Shown here: piece after piece, positions 35,301 through 44,102 of the stretch
How the letters are laid out: every line of letters starts with the position of its first letter
How positions within the stretch are numbered: position 1 is the stretch's first letter
Assembly: GCA_903957365.1 (NCBI GenBank)
Contig: CAJBPB010000220.1
Span: forward strand, 1 to 45,775
Direction of reading: 5' to 3'
Length of the DNA stretch: 45,775 nucleotides
From: an uncultured Bacteroidota bacterium
Lineage (GTDB): Bacteria; Bacteroidota; Bacteroidia; Bacteroidales; F082
Notes under the pieces: generated by a model
What the model saw: the letters and a program-made list of their open reading frames with translations, nothing else
Databases searched by the model: none
Told to the model about the DNA's origin: nothing
Program-made: the position numbers and the translations under genes

Positions 35301-35879
35301 ATGAGAAAAATAAGCACAATAATGGCTGTTGTTTTCAGCCTCATGACAGGATATTCAGTTCAGGCCCAAGATGATATCAGTCCGGAACGCAAACAGGCTA
35401 TTGATAGTCTGGCTTTGGAGAAAGTGCGTGATTTAAGTAAATATGTGAGCATCATTGGAAACAAATCGACTCCATGGAGCGAGGCAAACCGCGTAATTGA
35501 CCGTGCTGAAGAACTTTTCATGGCCGGCGCCGAAATGGGAGTTTCATCTTTGGCCAGTCCCGAAGTGAAATACTACAATGTTCGTCAGTATTTTGAAAGA
35601 CTGATGCGTTTAAACTATGATCGTGTTGAGATTGAATGGTTTAAGATCGAATATGTTAGCGACCTGCAACGACAACCCGACGGAACTTATGTTGGTGTAA
35701 TAACTATCTTCCAGAAATTCAGTGCCTACGATAAAGAAGGTGGTCTGGTTTATGAAGATACCACAAAAAAGGATATTACAGTGTATGTTAAACGCAAAGA
35801 AACCCAGATTGGTGGCCGGATCATCGGTTTCTGGGATGTATTGCTTGGCGATATCCGCGTGAAGGAAACTTCGAAATAG
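35301..35879 (+). CDS. Exported NTF2-like protein of unknown function
   Basis: The 192-residue protein has a signal peptide ending at VQAQ (about residue 22). The mature part contains ANRVIDRAEELFMAGAEMGVSSL, then VRQYFERLMRLNYDRVEIEWF, then strands ending with a basic region. This is consistent with an NTF2-like cone fold like that at the N-terminus of the LRR protein at 41215. It lies 4 bp after the lipoprotein gene and ends before a strong terminator, making a two-gene unit. The role is unknown; binding or scaffold is plausible, but no catalytic residues can be identified. Confidence 0.72.
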   Translation: MRKISTIMAVVFSLMTGYSVQAQDDISPERKQAIDSLALEKVRDLSKYVSIIGNKSTPWSEANRVIDRAEELFMAGAEMGVSSLASPEVKYYNVRQYFERLMRLNYDRVEIEWFKIEYVSDLQRQPDGTYVGVITIFQKFSAYDKEGGLVYEDTTKKDITVYVKRKETQIGGRIIGFWDVLLGDIRVKETSK

Positions 35880-35915
35880 CAAGTTGCCGGATGTTTGGAA
35901 AATGAATTAAATATT

Positions 35916-35952
35916 ATTCGGCTTAGGCATTGCCTGAGCCGAATTTTTTTTT
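35916..35952 (+). terminator. Strong intrinsic terminator
   Basis: A 13-bp stem (8 bp, one T-G wobble, then 4 bp) from ATTCGGCTTAGGC and GCCTGAGCCGAAT closes a 3-nt loop and is followed by nine T. It lies 37 bp after the stop of the exported gene at 35301. Confidence 0.92.
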
Positions 35953-35981
35953 CGTTTAAAACGATTTTAAACTTTAGAGTA

Positions 35982-36001
35982 AATCGAAATAATTTTCGAT
36001 T
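35982..36001. other. Small hairpin upstream of the TonB receptor gene
   Basis: AATCGAAA and TTTCGATT are separated by 4 nt, giving a perfect 8-bp inverted repeat about 110 bp before the receptor start. It may be an operator. No promoter box of the usual form is found between it and the gene. Confidence 0.35.
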
Positions 36002-36112
36002 ATTCAGGCTTTAAAAACTATCCGGTGTCAGCCATTTTATTATTCATGAATGACAATAACAGTACCATTCTCATGTTTTAGTATTTCATAAATGTTTTGG
36101 TAAAATCTCTAA

Positions 36113-38470
36113 ATGAAAAACAAGTACCTGATTCTGCTGACGATCATCATTCTGGCAGCCAATAATCTGACGGCTCAGAAAAAATTCACTATCAGTGGTT
36201 ATGTTAACGAAAAAGGAAGCAGGGAACTTCTGCCAGGTGTAAACATTTATCTTGCTGATCAAAAAGTTGGAACTACATCCAACAATTATGGTTTCTATTC
36301 AATAACCCTACCCGAAGGCAAGTATGAAGTGCAATATTCCTATGTAGGTTATCAGACTGTCTTAAAGCAGGTTAGCCTTACCGAAAGTATTTTGATCGAT
36401 GTTGAACTTGACCCAAGCATCACTCTTGGCGAGGTGGTTGTGACATCTGAAAAACTTGGCCGGACAACCGAAAGCAGCCAGATGAGTATGATTTCCCTTC
36501 CTGTTTCACAGGTAAAAAATATCCCTACACTTTTAGGCGAAAAAGATGTTTTCAAAACGCTTCAACTTATGCCAGGCGTGCAGAAAGGCTCAGAAGGCAG
36601 CAGCGGTTTGTATGTGCGTGGTGGTGGCCCCGACCAGAATCTGATTATCCTCGATGATGCACCAGTCTACAACGCCTATCATCTTTTTGGATTTTTCTCC
36701 ATTTTCAATGGCGATGCCCTTAAAAGCATTGAACTTACCAAAGGCGGGTTTCCGGCCCGCTACGGCGGAAGGTTATCCTCGGTGGTTGAGATGACGATGA
36801 AAGATGGAAATAAAGAAAAATTCTCAGGTGAAGCGGGTATTGGTCTTATTTCTTCACGATTATTGCTCGAAGGTCCGATTGTCAAAAACAAAGCATCGTT
36901 TCTTGTGTCGGCAAGACGCACCTATATTGATGTTTTTGTTAGACCACTTATGCCAGCTGATGAAAAAGCCGGTTATTATTTTTATGATCTTAACACAAAA
37001 CTGAATTACGATTTTGGAAGAAAGAACAAAATCTATCTAAGTGGTTATTTTGGCAGGGATAAGTTTTCGGTGAAAAGCAATTATTATGACAACACCTCAG
37101 AAGGGGGCCTTTTCTGGCAGAATAAAACAGCAACTTTCAGATGGAATCACCTTTTTAACGACCACGTTTTCAGCAACACATCCCTTATTTACAGTGAGTA
37201 TGACCTCAATATTTTTTCTAAAGAGGTAAATGATAATGAAAAATATTCGCTCACCTACAAATCGGGCATCCGGGATTTCGCCCTCAAATATGATCTTGAA
37301 TACCATGTTTCGCCTTTCTACACTCTTCGAACCGGACTCCAAAGTACACAACACCGGTTTTTACCAAGTGCTATTGTAGAAGTTGATAATCAGAGTTCAC
37401 TTAACTTCAACAGCCAAACAGTTTATAACTCTTTTGAAACAGGTTTGTATGTCGAAAATCACTTTAATTTCAAAGGTCGTGCTCAAATGAACGCCGGCAT
37501 CCGATTAAGTCATTTTATTGCTGATAAAAAAAACTATTTCTCACCTGAACCGCGATTGTCTTTTAACTACCTGATTCAGGAAGGGTTTTCGGCCAAGATA
37601 GCTTATGCCCTGATGAATCAGTATATTCACCTGCTGAGTAATACAGGTATCGGTCTTCCTACTGATCTTTGGGTTCCTTCCACCGACAGGGTGAAACCAC
37701 AGCAATCGCATCAGATATCTGCTGGTCTGGCAAAGGAAATACCGGCCTTAAATGCATCGGTAACACTTGAGGGTTATTACAAAAAAAGCAATAATATACT
37801 GGGATACAAGCCTGGAGCGAGTTTTCTGCTGCTCGATGATCCTACCGAGGCCCAGAGCTTTACATGGCAGGACAATGTAACTTCTGGAACAGGAGAATCG
37901 TATGGTGTTGAGCTTTTACTTCATAAAAAAGCTGGTAAAACAAGCGGTTGGATCGGTTATACTTTGTCATGGACACAACTTCAATTTGATGAAATCAATT
38001 TCGGTAAAAAGTTCTGGGCAAGATACGACCGCAGACATGACTTGTCATTGGTTATCATCCATGAATTTAATGAGAAGATAACCTTGTCAGGAACATGGGT
38101 TTATGGCACAGGCAGCGCAATAACTTTACCAACCGGAACTTATCCGGCAAATACAAACAATCCTTTTGAAAATTTCAACAGTTCAGCTTTTCCCTACTAC
38201 TACACGAATTCCGTTTCCGATTATGGCGAAATCAATAGTTTCAGAATGAAAGCCTATCATCGGCTTGATATGGCTGTTCAGTTTCATAAAAAATTCAAAA
38301 GATATGACCGCACCTGGGAAATAGGATTTTACAATGCCTATAACCGAAAAAACCCTTTCTTTTATTACACTGAATCCTATGGATCATCAGATGGAACAAG
38401 CTACAATAAATTAAAGCAGGTTTCCATTTTCCCTATCATTCCTTCTGTTACATATAACATCAAGTTTTAA
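36113..38470 (+). CDS. TonB-dependent outer-membrane receptor
   Basis: The 785-residue receptor has a signal peptide ending at LTAQ (about residue 22) and an N-terminal carboxypeptidase-regulatory-like domain (about 24-105, ISGYVNEKGSRELLPGVNIYL). The plug domain (about 125-235) contains the conserved YVRGGGPDQNLIILDDAPVYN. A 22-stranded-type barrel ends in ITYNIKF with terminal Phe. These proteins import substrates with energy from TonB. No SusD-like gene follows; a DUF4249 lipoprotein is the partner instead, a pairing seen repeatedly in Bacteroidota. The ligand cannot be read from sequence; metal or siderophore, cobalamin or peptide are all possible. Confidence 0.93.
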   Translation: MKNKYLILLTIIILAANNLTAQKKFTISGYVNEKGSRELLPGVNIYLADQKVGTTSNNYGFYSITLPEGKYEVQYSYVGYQTVLKQVSLTESILIDVELDPSITLGEVVVTSEKLGRTTESSQMSMISLPVSQVKNIPTLLGEKDVFKTLQLMPGVQKGSEGSSGLYVRGGGPDQNLIILDDAPVYNAYHLFGFFSIFNGDALKSIELTKGGFPARYGGRLSSVVEMTMKDGNKEKFSGEAGIGLISSRLLLEGPIVKNKASFLVSARRTYIDVFVRPLMPADEKAGYYFYDLNTKLNYDFGRKNKIYLSGYFGRDKFSVKSNYYDNTSEGGLFWQNKTATFRWNHLFNDHVFSNTSLIYSEYDLNIFSKEVNDNEKYSLTYKSGIRDFALKYDLEYHVSPFYTLRTGLQSTQHRFLPSAIVEVDNQSSLNFNSQTVYNSFETGLYVENHFNFKGRAQMNAGIRLSHFIADKKNYFSPEPRLSFNYLIQEGFSAKIAYALMNQYIHLLSNTGIGLPTDLWVPSTDRVKPQQSHQISAGLAKEIPALNASVTLEGYYKKSNNILGYKPGASFLLLDDPTEAQSFTWQDNVTSGTGESYGVELLLHKKAGKTSGWIGYTLSWTQLQFDEINFGKKFWARYDRRHDLSLVIIHEFNEKITLSGTWVYGTGSAITLPTGTYPANTNNPFENFNSSAFPYYYTNSVSDYGEINSFRMKAYHRLDMAVQFHKKFKRYDRTWEIGFYNAYNRKNPFFYYTESYGSSDGTSYNKLKQVSIFPIIPSVTYNIKF

Positions 38471-38474
38471 GGCC

Positions 38475-39338
38475 ATGAAAATTAAAAAGATAAAACCTGC
38501 CATTCTTGTTTTCATATTGTTTTCATTATTTGGCTGTGAAAGCATGATTAGTGATGTGGCTGTCCCGGAATCGAAACCCAAATTGGTTATAAACAGTTAC
38601 ATTTCTGCAGAAAATGATACACTTAAAGTAAATATTCAGGAGAGTAGACCATTGTATGTCCCAAGTTCAAATTATGAATTTGGTTATCCGGTTGTAACCG
38701 ACGCAACAGTAAAGATTTCAGATGGAAGCAAAAGTATTACATTGATTTACAATGATATTCAAAAGAAATATATTGCGATTTCCGATGTTTTCAACATTGA
38801 GCCCGGTTCTACCTATTATCTTGAAGTGACCACGCCACGAGGCGATCTGGCTACGTCACGTTGTACGATTCCAGTTTCGGTGATTCCAGAAATAGAAATC
38901 ACAAACATTGAAACATTTAATGATTACGGATATATTGAAAAAGTGGTCAGTTTCAGATTTAAAGATGTTGCAGGTGAAGGGGATTTTTATCACGTGCAGG
39001 CCGGAATTTTATATGTGACCGAATTTGGAGAGGATTTTATGGGAGAGACATATCTTGAAAAGGGTGAGCCATTTGATTCGGATGTGAACAAGGACGGTTC
39101 ATATTTTCTTTACAAAACAGGCCGCATTGGCGGTCAGGATCCTAATCAGACATGGTTACATATTTATATTTTTATCGGTGTAACTGACGAAAATTATTTT
39201 AATTATCACCGCTCTGTCACAAACTTTCAGGATGATAACCCATTTTCGGAACCAACACCTGTTTATACAAATATCACAGGTGGTTTGGGTGTTTTTGGAT
39301 CGTATTCGGGACGAATTATTTCAATCAATCTCAAATAA
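38475..39338 (+). CDS. DUF4249 lipoprotein, partner of the TonB receptor
   Basis: The 287-residue protein has a lipobox (FGC, Cys21) followed by the DUF4249 pattern: PKLVINSYISAENDTLKVNIQESRPLY, VVTDATVKISDGSKSITLIY, EPGSTYYLEVTTPRGDLATSRCTIP. It lies 4 bp after the receptor stop and is therefore co-translated. The family is thought to sit on the cell surface beside a TonB-dependent receptor, much as SusD sits beside SusC, but its ligand is unknown. Confidence 0.88.
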   Translation: MKIKKIKPAILVFILFSLFGCESMISDVAVPESKPKLVINSYISAENDTLKVNIQESRPLYVPSSNYEFGYPVVTDATVKISDGSKSITLIYNDIQKKYIAISDVFNIEPGSTYYLEVTTPRGDLATSRCTIPVSVIPEIEITNIETFNDYGYIEKVVSFRFKDVAGEGDFYHVQAGILYVTEFGEDFMGETYLEKGEPFDSDVNKDGSYFLYKTGRIGGQDPNQTWLHIYIFIGVTDENYFNYHRSVTNFQDDNPFSEPTPVYTNITGGLGVFGSYSGRIISINLK

Positions 39339-39453
39339 ATAATTGCATTACTTGTTATAATTTACAGTATTTGAAGCGTTTGATGATTATAAACTTTACG
39401 ATTACATTAAAACAGATACTGATTTCAAAGAATAATACTACAATATTTCAAGA

Positions 39454-40050
39454 TCAGAAATCACTTAATTTCAATCTTTTAGCACCCTTCTTTTCAAGAT
39501 TTGCGATTGCTCTTTCTTTACTTTTACCGGATTTACCACCAATTGCTTCCGGTATAAGATAAATATCGTAATTTCTCGATAATCCACCAACACCTGTATC
39601 AAAGACACATTTCTCTGCAAGCAAACCCGTAATAATAATCTCTTTGGCATTGTTTTGCTCAAGAAAAGCGGTCAGTTCATTCACTGTAAATGCATCACCT
39701 TCTTTCTTTTCGAAAATTCTGTCGTTTACAATCCTCAGGTCTTTATCAAATTCTTCAGCAAAAAGTGTATCAATGTGAATGCCTTTAAAGGAAACAGATA
39801 AAATCTTAGAAACCGCAGTGGTTTTTATATAGATAATTTTATCGGAATTTGTTTTTTCAATTATGGCATTGATTGCTTTAACCATTCCTTCAGAATCTGT
39901 TTTTGATAACGCTTTGTCAGTCCAGTATTGTTGCACATCCAGCACGATTACATAAGAATCATTTAATGGAGTGTTAATCTGTGAGTAACATGGATAAATG
40001 TAAAAACATAAAACCCCTGATAAAATAATCAATTTCTTTAGATTTTTCAT
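39454..40050 (-). CDS. Exported isochorismatase-like cysteine hydrolase
   Basis: The 198-residue protein has a signal peptide ending around residue 24 (YSQ) and the isochorismatase-fold triad: Asp38 in VLDVQQYW, Lys115 or Lys116 in IFEKKEGDAF, and Cys148 in GLLAEKCVFDT. The fold includes nicotinamidases, N-carbamoylsarcosine amidases and isochorismatases, so the reaction remains open. Most family members are cytoplasmic; the export signal is unusual. ATG 40050 is preferred over a TTG at 40095 that precedes the predicted transcription start. Confidence 0.85.
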   Translation of the reverse strand: MKNLKKLIILSGVLCFYIYPCYSQINTPLNDSYVIVLDVQQYWTDKALSKTDSEGMVKAINAIIEKTNSDKIIYIKTTAVSKILSVSFKGIHIDTLFAEEFDKDLRIVNDRIFEKKEGDAFTVNELTAFLEQNNAKEIIITGLLAEKCVFDTGVGGLSRNYDIYLIPEAIGGKSGKSKERAIANLEKKGAKRLKLSDF

Positions 40051-40097
40051 AGTCTGAATTTTTAAAATTTTCGGATTCGTACCATTACAATTCAATT

Positions 40098-40126
40098 CAA
40101 AATTAACGTATATAAATGAAGGTCAA
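40098..40126 (-). promoter_or_regulatory. Predicted promoter of the isochorismatase-like gene
   Basis: Minus-strand TAATTTTG (40105-40098) matches the -7 consensus. TTG (40126-40124) lies 18 bp upstream at a usable -33 distance. The ATG at 40050 lies 47 bp after the box. Confidence 0.6.
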
Positions 40127-40351
40127 TACTTTTAAATTGTTAATCTTCATTAATGAAATGAATAAAACCTGCATTTCAATCTCAATATATACAATCAAAA
40201 CAAGCTTGAAACTACCATTAACATTTTTCAACCTGTCAAATCCAGAATTTAATCCATCATTTGACACCTCGATTTTTCAATAGTTTAAGGACAAAAATTC
40301 AACTTAACACACTATTTTTATATTAAACAGGTTTATACAGACTTGAATGTT

Positions 40352-40359
40352 TAATTTTG
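40352..40359 (+). promoter_or_regulatory. Predicted -7 box for the exported NTF2/LRR operon
   Basis: TAATTTTG matches TAnnTTTG, 16 bp before the ATG at 40376. The leader is very short. Confidence 0.6.
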
Positions 40360-40375
40360 CAGCACGAAATCGTAT

Positions 40376-41218
40376 ATGAAAAAAAATCAAAAGATTTATA
40401 TTTTCCTGATTATCATCGTCTTCAGCTTTACTAACAATGTTTCATCCCAGTCATTGGGTGAGTTTGAAGTAGATGAAACGGCCTTTTATGCCATGACCAA
40501 GCAGATGAGTCAGTTTTTCAGCCGGTTCAATAATGAAGAGGATGCCGCAGGCGTAAAATACCTTCCTTCCAACCCAAATTATCACAATAGCGAAAAGAGA
40601 AAACAATTACTTCCCTTTTTATTCGATCAGGAGAATCCAAGAACAGCAAGCACTTTACGTGATTTCTTTATCGAAGATCTTACGAAAAATGATACCGGTA
40701 ATTTCATAAAATTCACAGGAGGCCGATGGTATGCCGAAGTTTCCTCCACTTTTGAATATCAGGGAAAACAAGTGTCTGTAGTATTGTTCCTTACTATCGA
40801 AAAAGAACGTTTGGGTTCAAAATGGGTGCTGACAAATGTTTATTTTCAAGGATTTAACAAGTATTTCCCAATTGGTGACATTGCCGAAAAAGAAAAACAC
40901 TTTCTGCATCCAATGAGTCATGAGCTTGATTTTATGAATATCTATAAGGTTTTCAGAGATCCTGGAATCGTTGAATATTATGCGAAACATAGTTATCAGC
41001 CTGACTATCTGACGCTGTTTTTCTATGAGGTAAAACTGGGCAGAATGAAATTTATCAGCGTTGACTCAATGAAATTCCACATTTTTCAAATGCAGGACTG
41101 GTATTTTGAGATATCCTATTTCAACCGCAAAGGAAACAACACCGGCTGGTTGATCTCTAATTTAATGTACGTCAAAGAAAATGAAAAAGAACCACTAATT
41201 AAGTTCTACGAACCATGA
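40376..41218 (+). CDS. Exported protein with NTF2-like region, unknown function
   Basis: The 280-residue protein has a signal peptide ending at VSSQ (about residue 25). The mature N-terminal half contains helices (FYAMTKQMSQFFSRFNNEEDA, RKQLLPFLFDQEN, LRDFFIEDLTKND). Long strands follow (GRWYAEVSSTFEYQGKQVSVVLFL, GSKWVLTNVYFQGF), fitting an NTF2-like cone. The C-terminal half is helix/strand-mixed (FYEVKLGRMKFISVDSMKFHIF, YFNRKGNNTGWLISNLMYV). I know no named family. Its stop overlaps the LRR-protein start by 4 bp (ATGA), so the two are made together and probably act as one unit on the cell surface or in the periplasm. Confidence 0.75.
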   Translation: MKKNQKIYIFLIIIVFSFTNNVSSQSLGEFEVDETAFYAMTKQMSQFFSRFNNEEDAAGVKYLPSNPNYHNSEKRKQLLPFLFDQENPRTASTLRDFFIEDLTKNDTGNFIKFTGGRWYAEVSSTFEYQGKQVSVVLFLTIEKERLGSKWVLTNVYFQGFNKYFPIGDIAEKEKHFLHPMSHELDFMNIYKVFRDPGIVEYYAKHSYQPDYLTLFFYEVKLGRMKFISVDSMKFHIFQMQDWYFEISYFNRKGNNTGWLISNLMYVKENEKEPLIKFYEP

Positions 41219-43881
41219 GAAAACAATTTTTACTTTTTATTACAATCTTATCTGCAACAATCTGTTTGTCTGATATTTATGCTCAGGACACAATCAGTCA
41301 GATTGCCAACGAAGAACCAATTGATTATGCCCAGCAAACCAGGGCGATGGTTTCTTATTTAGAAGGAACCCTCAATTTCCTTGGTGATCCATCAGCCACT
41401 GTGCAGGAGAAAGAAATTATAATCAATGATAGTTACATCAAGATTTTCAAAGATGATAAAGTTCAGATTGAAGATGACCTTGATGAAAACCGCCAGACAA
41501 GCATCAACAAAGATGTTCAGGCCTACTTAAAAGATATTGATTTCTTCTTTACCGAAGCGCGTTTCACTTTTGATATTCAGAAAGTCGAGCAGATGGTGAA
41601 TTCGAACAACGAAATATATTTCAAAGTGAGCCTGATGCGCAAACTAGAGGCCAAAACTATTGCAAACGAAACAGTGAGTAATACACGTCAGCGGTTTATC
41701 GAAATCAATCTTGATCCATTTCAGAAAGAACTGAAAATTGTAAGTTATTACACAACAAAAATCAATGAACGTGATGAACTTGCATACTGGTGGGGCAATA
41801 TGGCCGATGAATGGAAGAGTTTTTTTGGTGCTGATATAATGGTTTACGACACACTTCCTATCACAAAAGTGATTGGTATCACTGACGAAGCCATCATTGT
41901 GAACCGTTTGCACGATCTCATCCGCAACGATTCCTTTATGGTGGTAGATACTGATACACTTCCTCTTTCAGAAATCGCCATGCTGCATGGTCATCAACCT
42001 GATACAGTGCTTTTTTTAAATGATACAACTGGCGTTTTAGGACCCGATACTATTTTGACTGATGTTTCGGAAGTATTTAGCCGACTGAAACAATTTACAC
42101 AAATGAAAGAGGTGAACATTTCATATAAATTTCAGTTTTTCGACCTGGAACCTCTCTCTGAACTTACTGATTTAAAACTAATTGACTTCTCAAATACGGT
42201 AATTGGAGACCTTTCACCATTACGTAATCTTAACCAAATTGACGCCATTTATTTCTCGAGCACACAGGTTTCCGATCTGACACCTCTTCAATATTCGGTT
42301 AACATCAAAGAGATTTATTGTTTTGACACGCCGATGCAGGACATCAATGTGCTTTCGGGTTTTAAACAACTCGAAAAACTATATTGTTTCAACACTGACA
42401 TCACTTCATTCGAGCCTATCGCTCACATGAAAACCATGCAATCTTTGCGTGCCTCAAACACAAAAATTACCGATGTCATTGCCTTAAGCAACCTGGAAAA
42501 TTTAATTATTCTGGACATCAGCAATACCAATGTTTCAGATATCAGTCCATTAAAAAAACTTACCCGGCTTGAAGTTTTAAATCTTGATAACACAAAGATT
42601 TCATCACTGGATGCACTTACCACTTCGACTGAATTAAAGACAATTCAATTTAACAATACTGCTGTAAACAGTCTTAGTGCACTTATTGCTTTACCCAATA
42701 TACAGAAGATATATTGTGAAAAAACAGGCATCACACCTGAAATTGTGAAATCATTTTCACGTGTTAAACCTGATTGTATGGTTATTTATGAAACCGAGGA
42801 ATTGACAAACTGGTGGACGAGTCTCCCAATTTACTGGAAAGCGATATTTAGTGAACAAGCCAAAATAAGTGCCAGTCCAACCGCTGAAGAATTGCATGAA
42901 GTAATTAACATGGTCAAACTGGATCTGAGCGGTAACCGATATCTTCAAAACCTCGATCCGGTCAGTCGTTTGATTAAACTGAATACATTGTTACTATCGA
43001 AAACAGAAATCACTGACCTCGCTCCTATCTCAACTTTGAACGAGTTAAAAAATCTGGACGTTTCCGGAACACGTATAAGTAGCATAAACGAGATTTCGTC
43101 ATTGTACAATCTCGAAAATTTAAACATCGAAAACACACGCGTTGAGAATCTCGACGCTCTAACTGAACTGAAACATCTGCGATTGGTAATGGCTGATGGA
43201 AGCAGATTAAACGCACAAACAGTTGTTGCATTCAATACCAGACAGTCCGAAACTCTGGTAATTTTCCAATCGGATATTCTTCGTGCATGGTGGAATAATC
43301 TGTCACAGGAATGGAAGGACATTTTCATCGGTTACGTTGTAACAGACATCAATCCGGATGCATCTCAACTTCAGCAAATTGTTGATTTAAAAGAAGTTGA
43401 GATTAAAGATATCCTTGCCATAAACTCGATTGCACCTTTATCTAAATTACTTTTGCTTCATAGTCTGGTTATTAAAGGGACGACAGTACATGATCTAAGT
43501 CCGCTTTCAGGACTGAAATATCTGGAAAAACTAGAGATTCCCGGAAACCCAGTTGTCGACCTTCAGCCAATAAGTGGTATTCAATCGCTTGAAATACTGA
43601 ATATTGAAAGCACACCAATCAGTGATTTGTCATTTGTTTCGGGGTTGACCAATCTAAAGGTGTTGAACGCAGCAGGCACACAGATCAAATCATTAAAACC
43701 TCTCGAAACGCTAACGAAACTTGAAGAATTGTCAATTTACAATACCGGGATCAAAACTTTGAGTCCGGCAGATTTGTTACCCAATCTGAAACAATTAAAA
43801 TGTTACAATACCAAGATTAAAAGCAAACAGATAAATCAGTTAAAAGCCAAGCGTCCTAACATGAACGTACTCTATTATTAA
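41215..43881 (+). CDS. Exported multi-block leucine-rich repeat protein with N-terminal NTF2-like domain
   Basis: The 888-residue protein has a signal peptide ending at YAQ (about residue 24). An NTF2-like domain follows (about 40-185; LNFLGDPSATVQEKEIII, KDVQAYLKDIDFFF). Leucine-rich repeats of about 22 residues (LENLIILDISNTNVSDISPL type) occupy about 295-525, 560-685 and 720-888. Each block is opened by the same cap, L..WW..(L/M)...WK.(I/F)F, at Trp192-193, 533-534 and 692-693. Blocks one and two close with a V..F...-type cap (VKSFSRVKPDCMVIYE, VVAFNTRQSETLVIFQ), and the third ends at the C-terminus in a similar cap. Such repeats usually bind proteins. No catalytic domain or sorting signal is visible. 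It is translationally coupled to the preceding gene. Confidence 0.85.
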   Translation: MRKQFLLFITILSATICLSDIYAQDTISQIANEEPIDYAQQTRAMVSYLEGTLNFLGDPSATVQEKEIIINDSYIKIFKDDKVQIEDDLDENRQTSINKDVQAYLKDIDFFFTEARFTFDIQKVEQMVNSNNEIYFKVSLMRKLEAKTIANETVSNTRQRFIEINLDPFQKELKIVSYYTTKINERDELAYWWGNMADEWKSFFGADIMVYDTLPITKVIGITDEAIIVNRLHDLIRNDSFMVVDTDTLPLSEIAMLHGHQPDTVLFLNDTTGVLGPDTILTDVSEVFSRLKQFTQMKEVNISYKFQFFDLEPLSELTDLKLIDFSNTVIGDLSPLRNLNQIDAIYFSSTQVSDLTPLQYSVNIKEIYCFDTPMQDINVLSGFKQLEKLYCFNTDITSFEPIAHMKTMQSLRASNTKITDVIALSNLENLIILDISNTNVSDISPLKKLTRLEVLNLDNTKISSLDALTTSTELKTIQFNNTAVNSLSALIALPNIQKIYCEKTGITPEIVKSFSRVKPDCMVIYETEELTNWWTSLPIYWKAIFSEQAKISASPTAEELHEVINMVKLDLSGNRYLQNLDPVSRLIKLNTLLLSKTEITDLAPISTLNELKNLDVSGTRISSINEISSLYNLENLNIENTRVENLDALTELKHLRLVMADGSRLNAQTVVAFNTRQSETLVIFQSDILRAWWNNLSQEWKDIFIGYVVTDINPDASQLQQIVDLKEVEIKDILAINSIAPLSKLLLLHSLVIKGTTVHDLSPLSGLKYLEKLEIPGNPVVDLQPISGIQSLEILNIESTPISDLSFVSGLTNLKVLNAAGTQIKSLKPLETLTKLEELSIYNTGIKTLSPADLLPNLKQLKCYNTKIKSKQINQLKAKRPNMNVLYY

Positions 43882-44043
43882 TTGGAAGTCTGCAATTGGC
43901 ATTGACAATATGTGTTCATTTTTATAAAGGAATGAAAAAGAAAGAGAAAAGCTTATCCTGAAAAGAATAAAATTGCAATTCTCAATCAACATTCTGGAAA
44001 TCTTTTAATTAGATCTTTTATCATATAAAGTTTAAAGATAAAG

Positions 44044-44073
44044 TTGTCGTTTAAACAGGAATTCGTACTTTTG
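44044..44073 (+). promoter_or_regulatory. Predicted promoter of prs
   Basis: TACTTTTG (44066-44073) matches the -7 consensus. TTG (44044-44046) lies 19 bp upstream, close to the -33 consensus. The prs ATG is 29 bp downstream. Nothing else is obvious between 43882 and 44102. Confidence 0.65.
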
Positions 44074-44102
44074 CACCCGATTTATCACTAATACAATACA
44101 TT

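Larger units (their letters stand above)
40051..40375. other. Divergent promoter region of 325 bp
   Basis: No gene is seen. It holds the promoters of both flanking genes, a perfect 12-bp palindrome TTCATTAATGAA (40146-40157), and a looser repeat GTCAAAT/ATTTGAC with a 17-nt centre. It is very AT-rich and may hold regulator sites. Confidence 0.5.

Noticed and set aside
36001-36112. TAnnTTTG promoter for the TonB receptor
   Set aside because: Near matches such as TAGTATTTC exist, but none fits the box with correct spacing, so no promoter is claimed.
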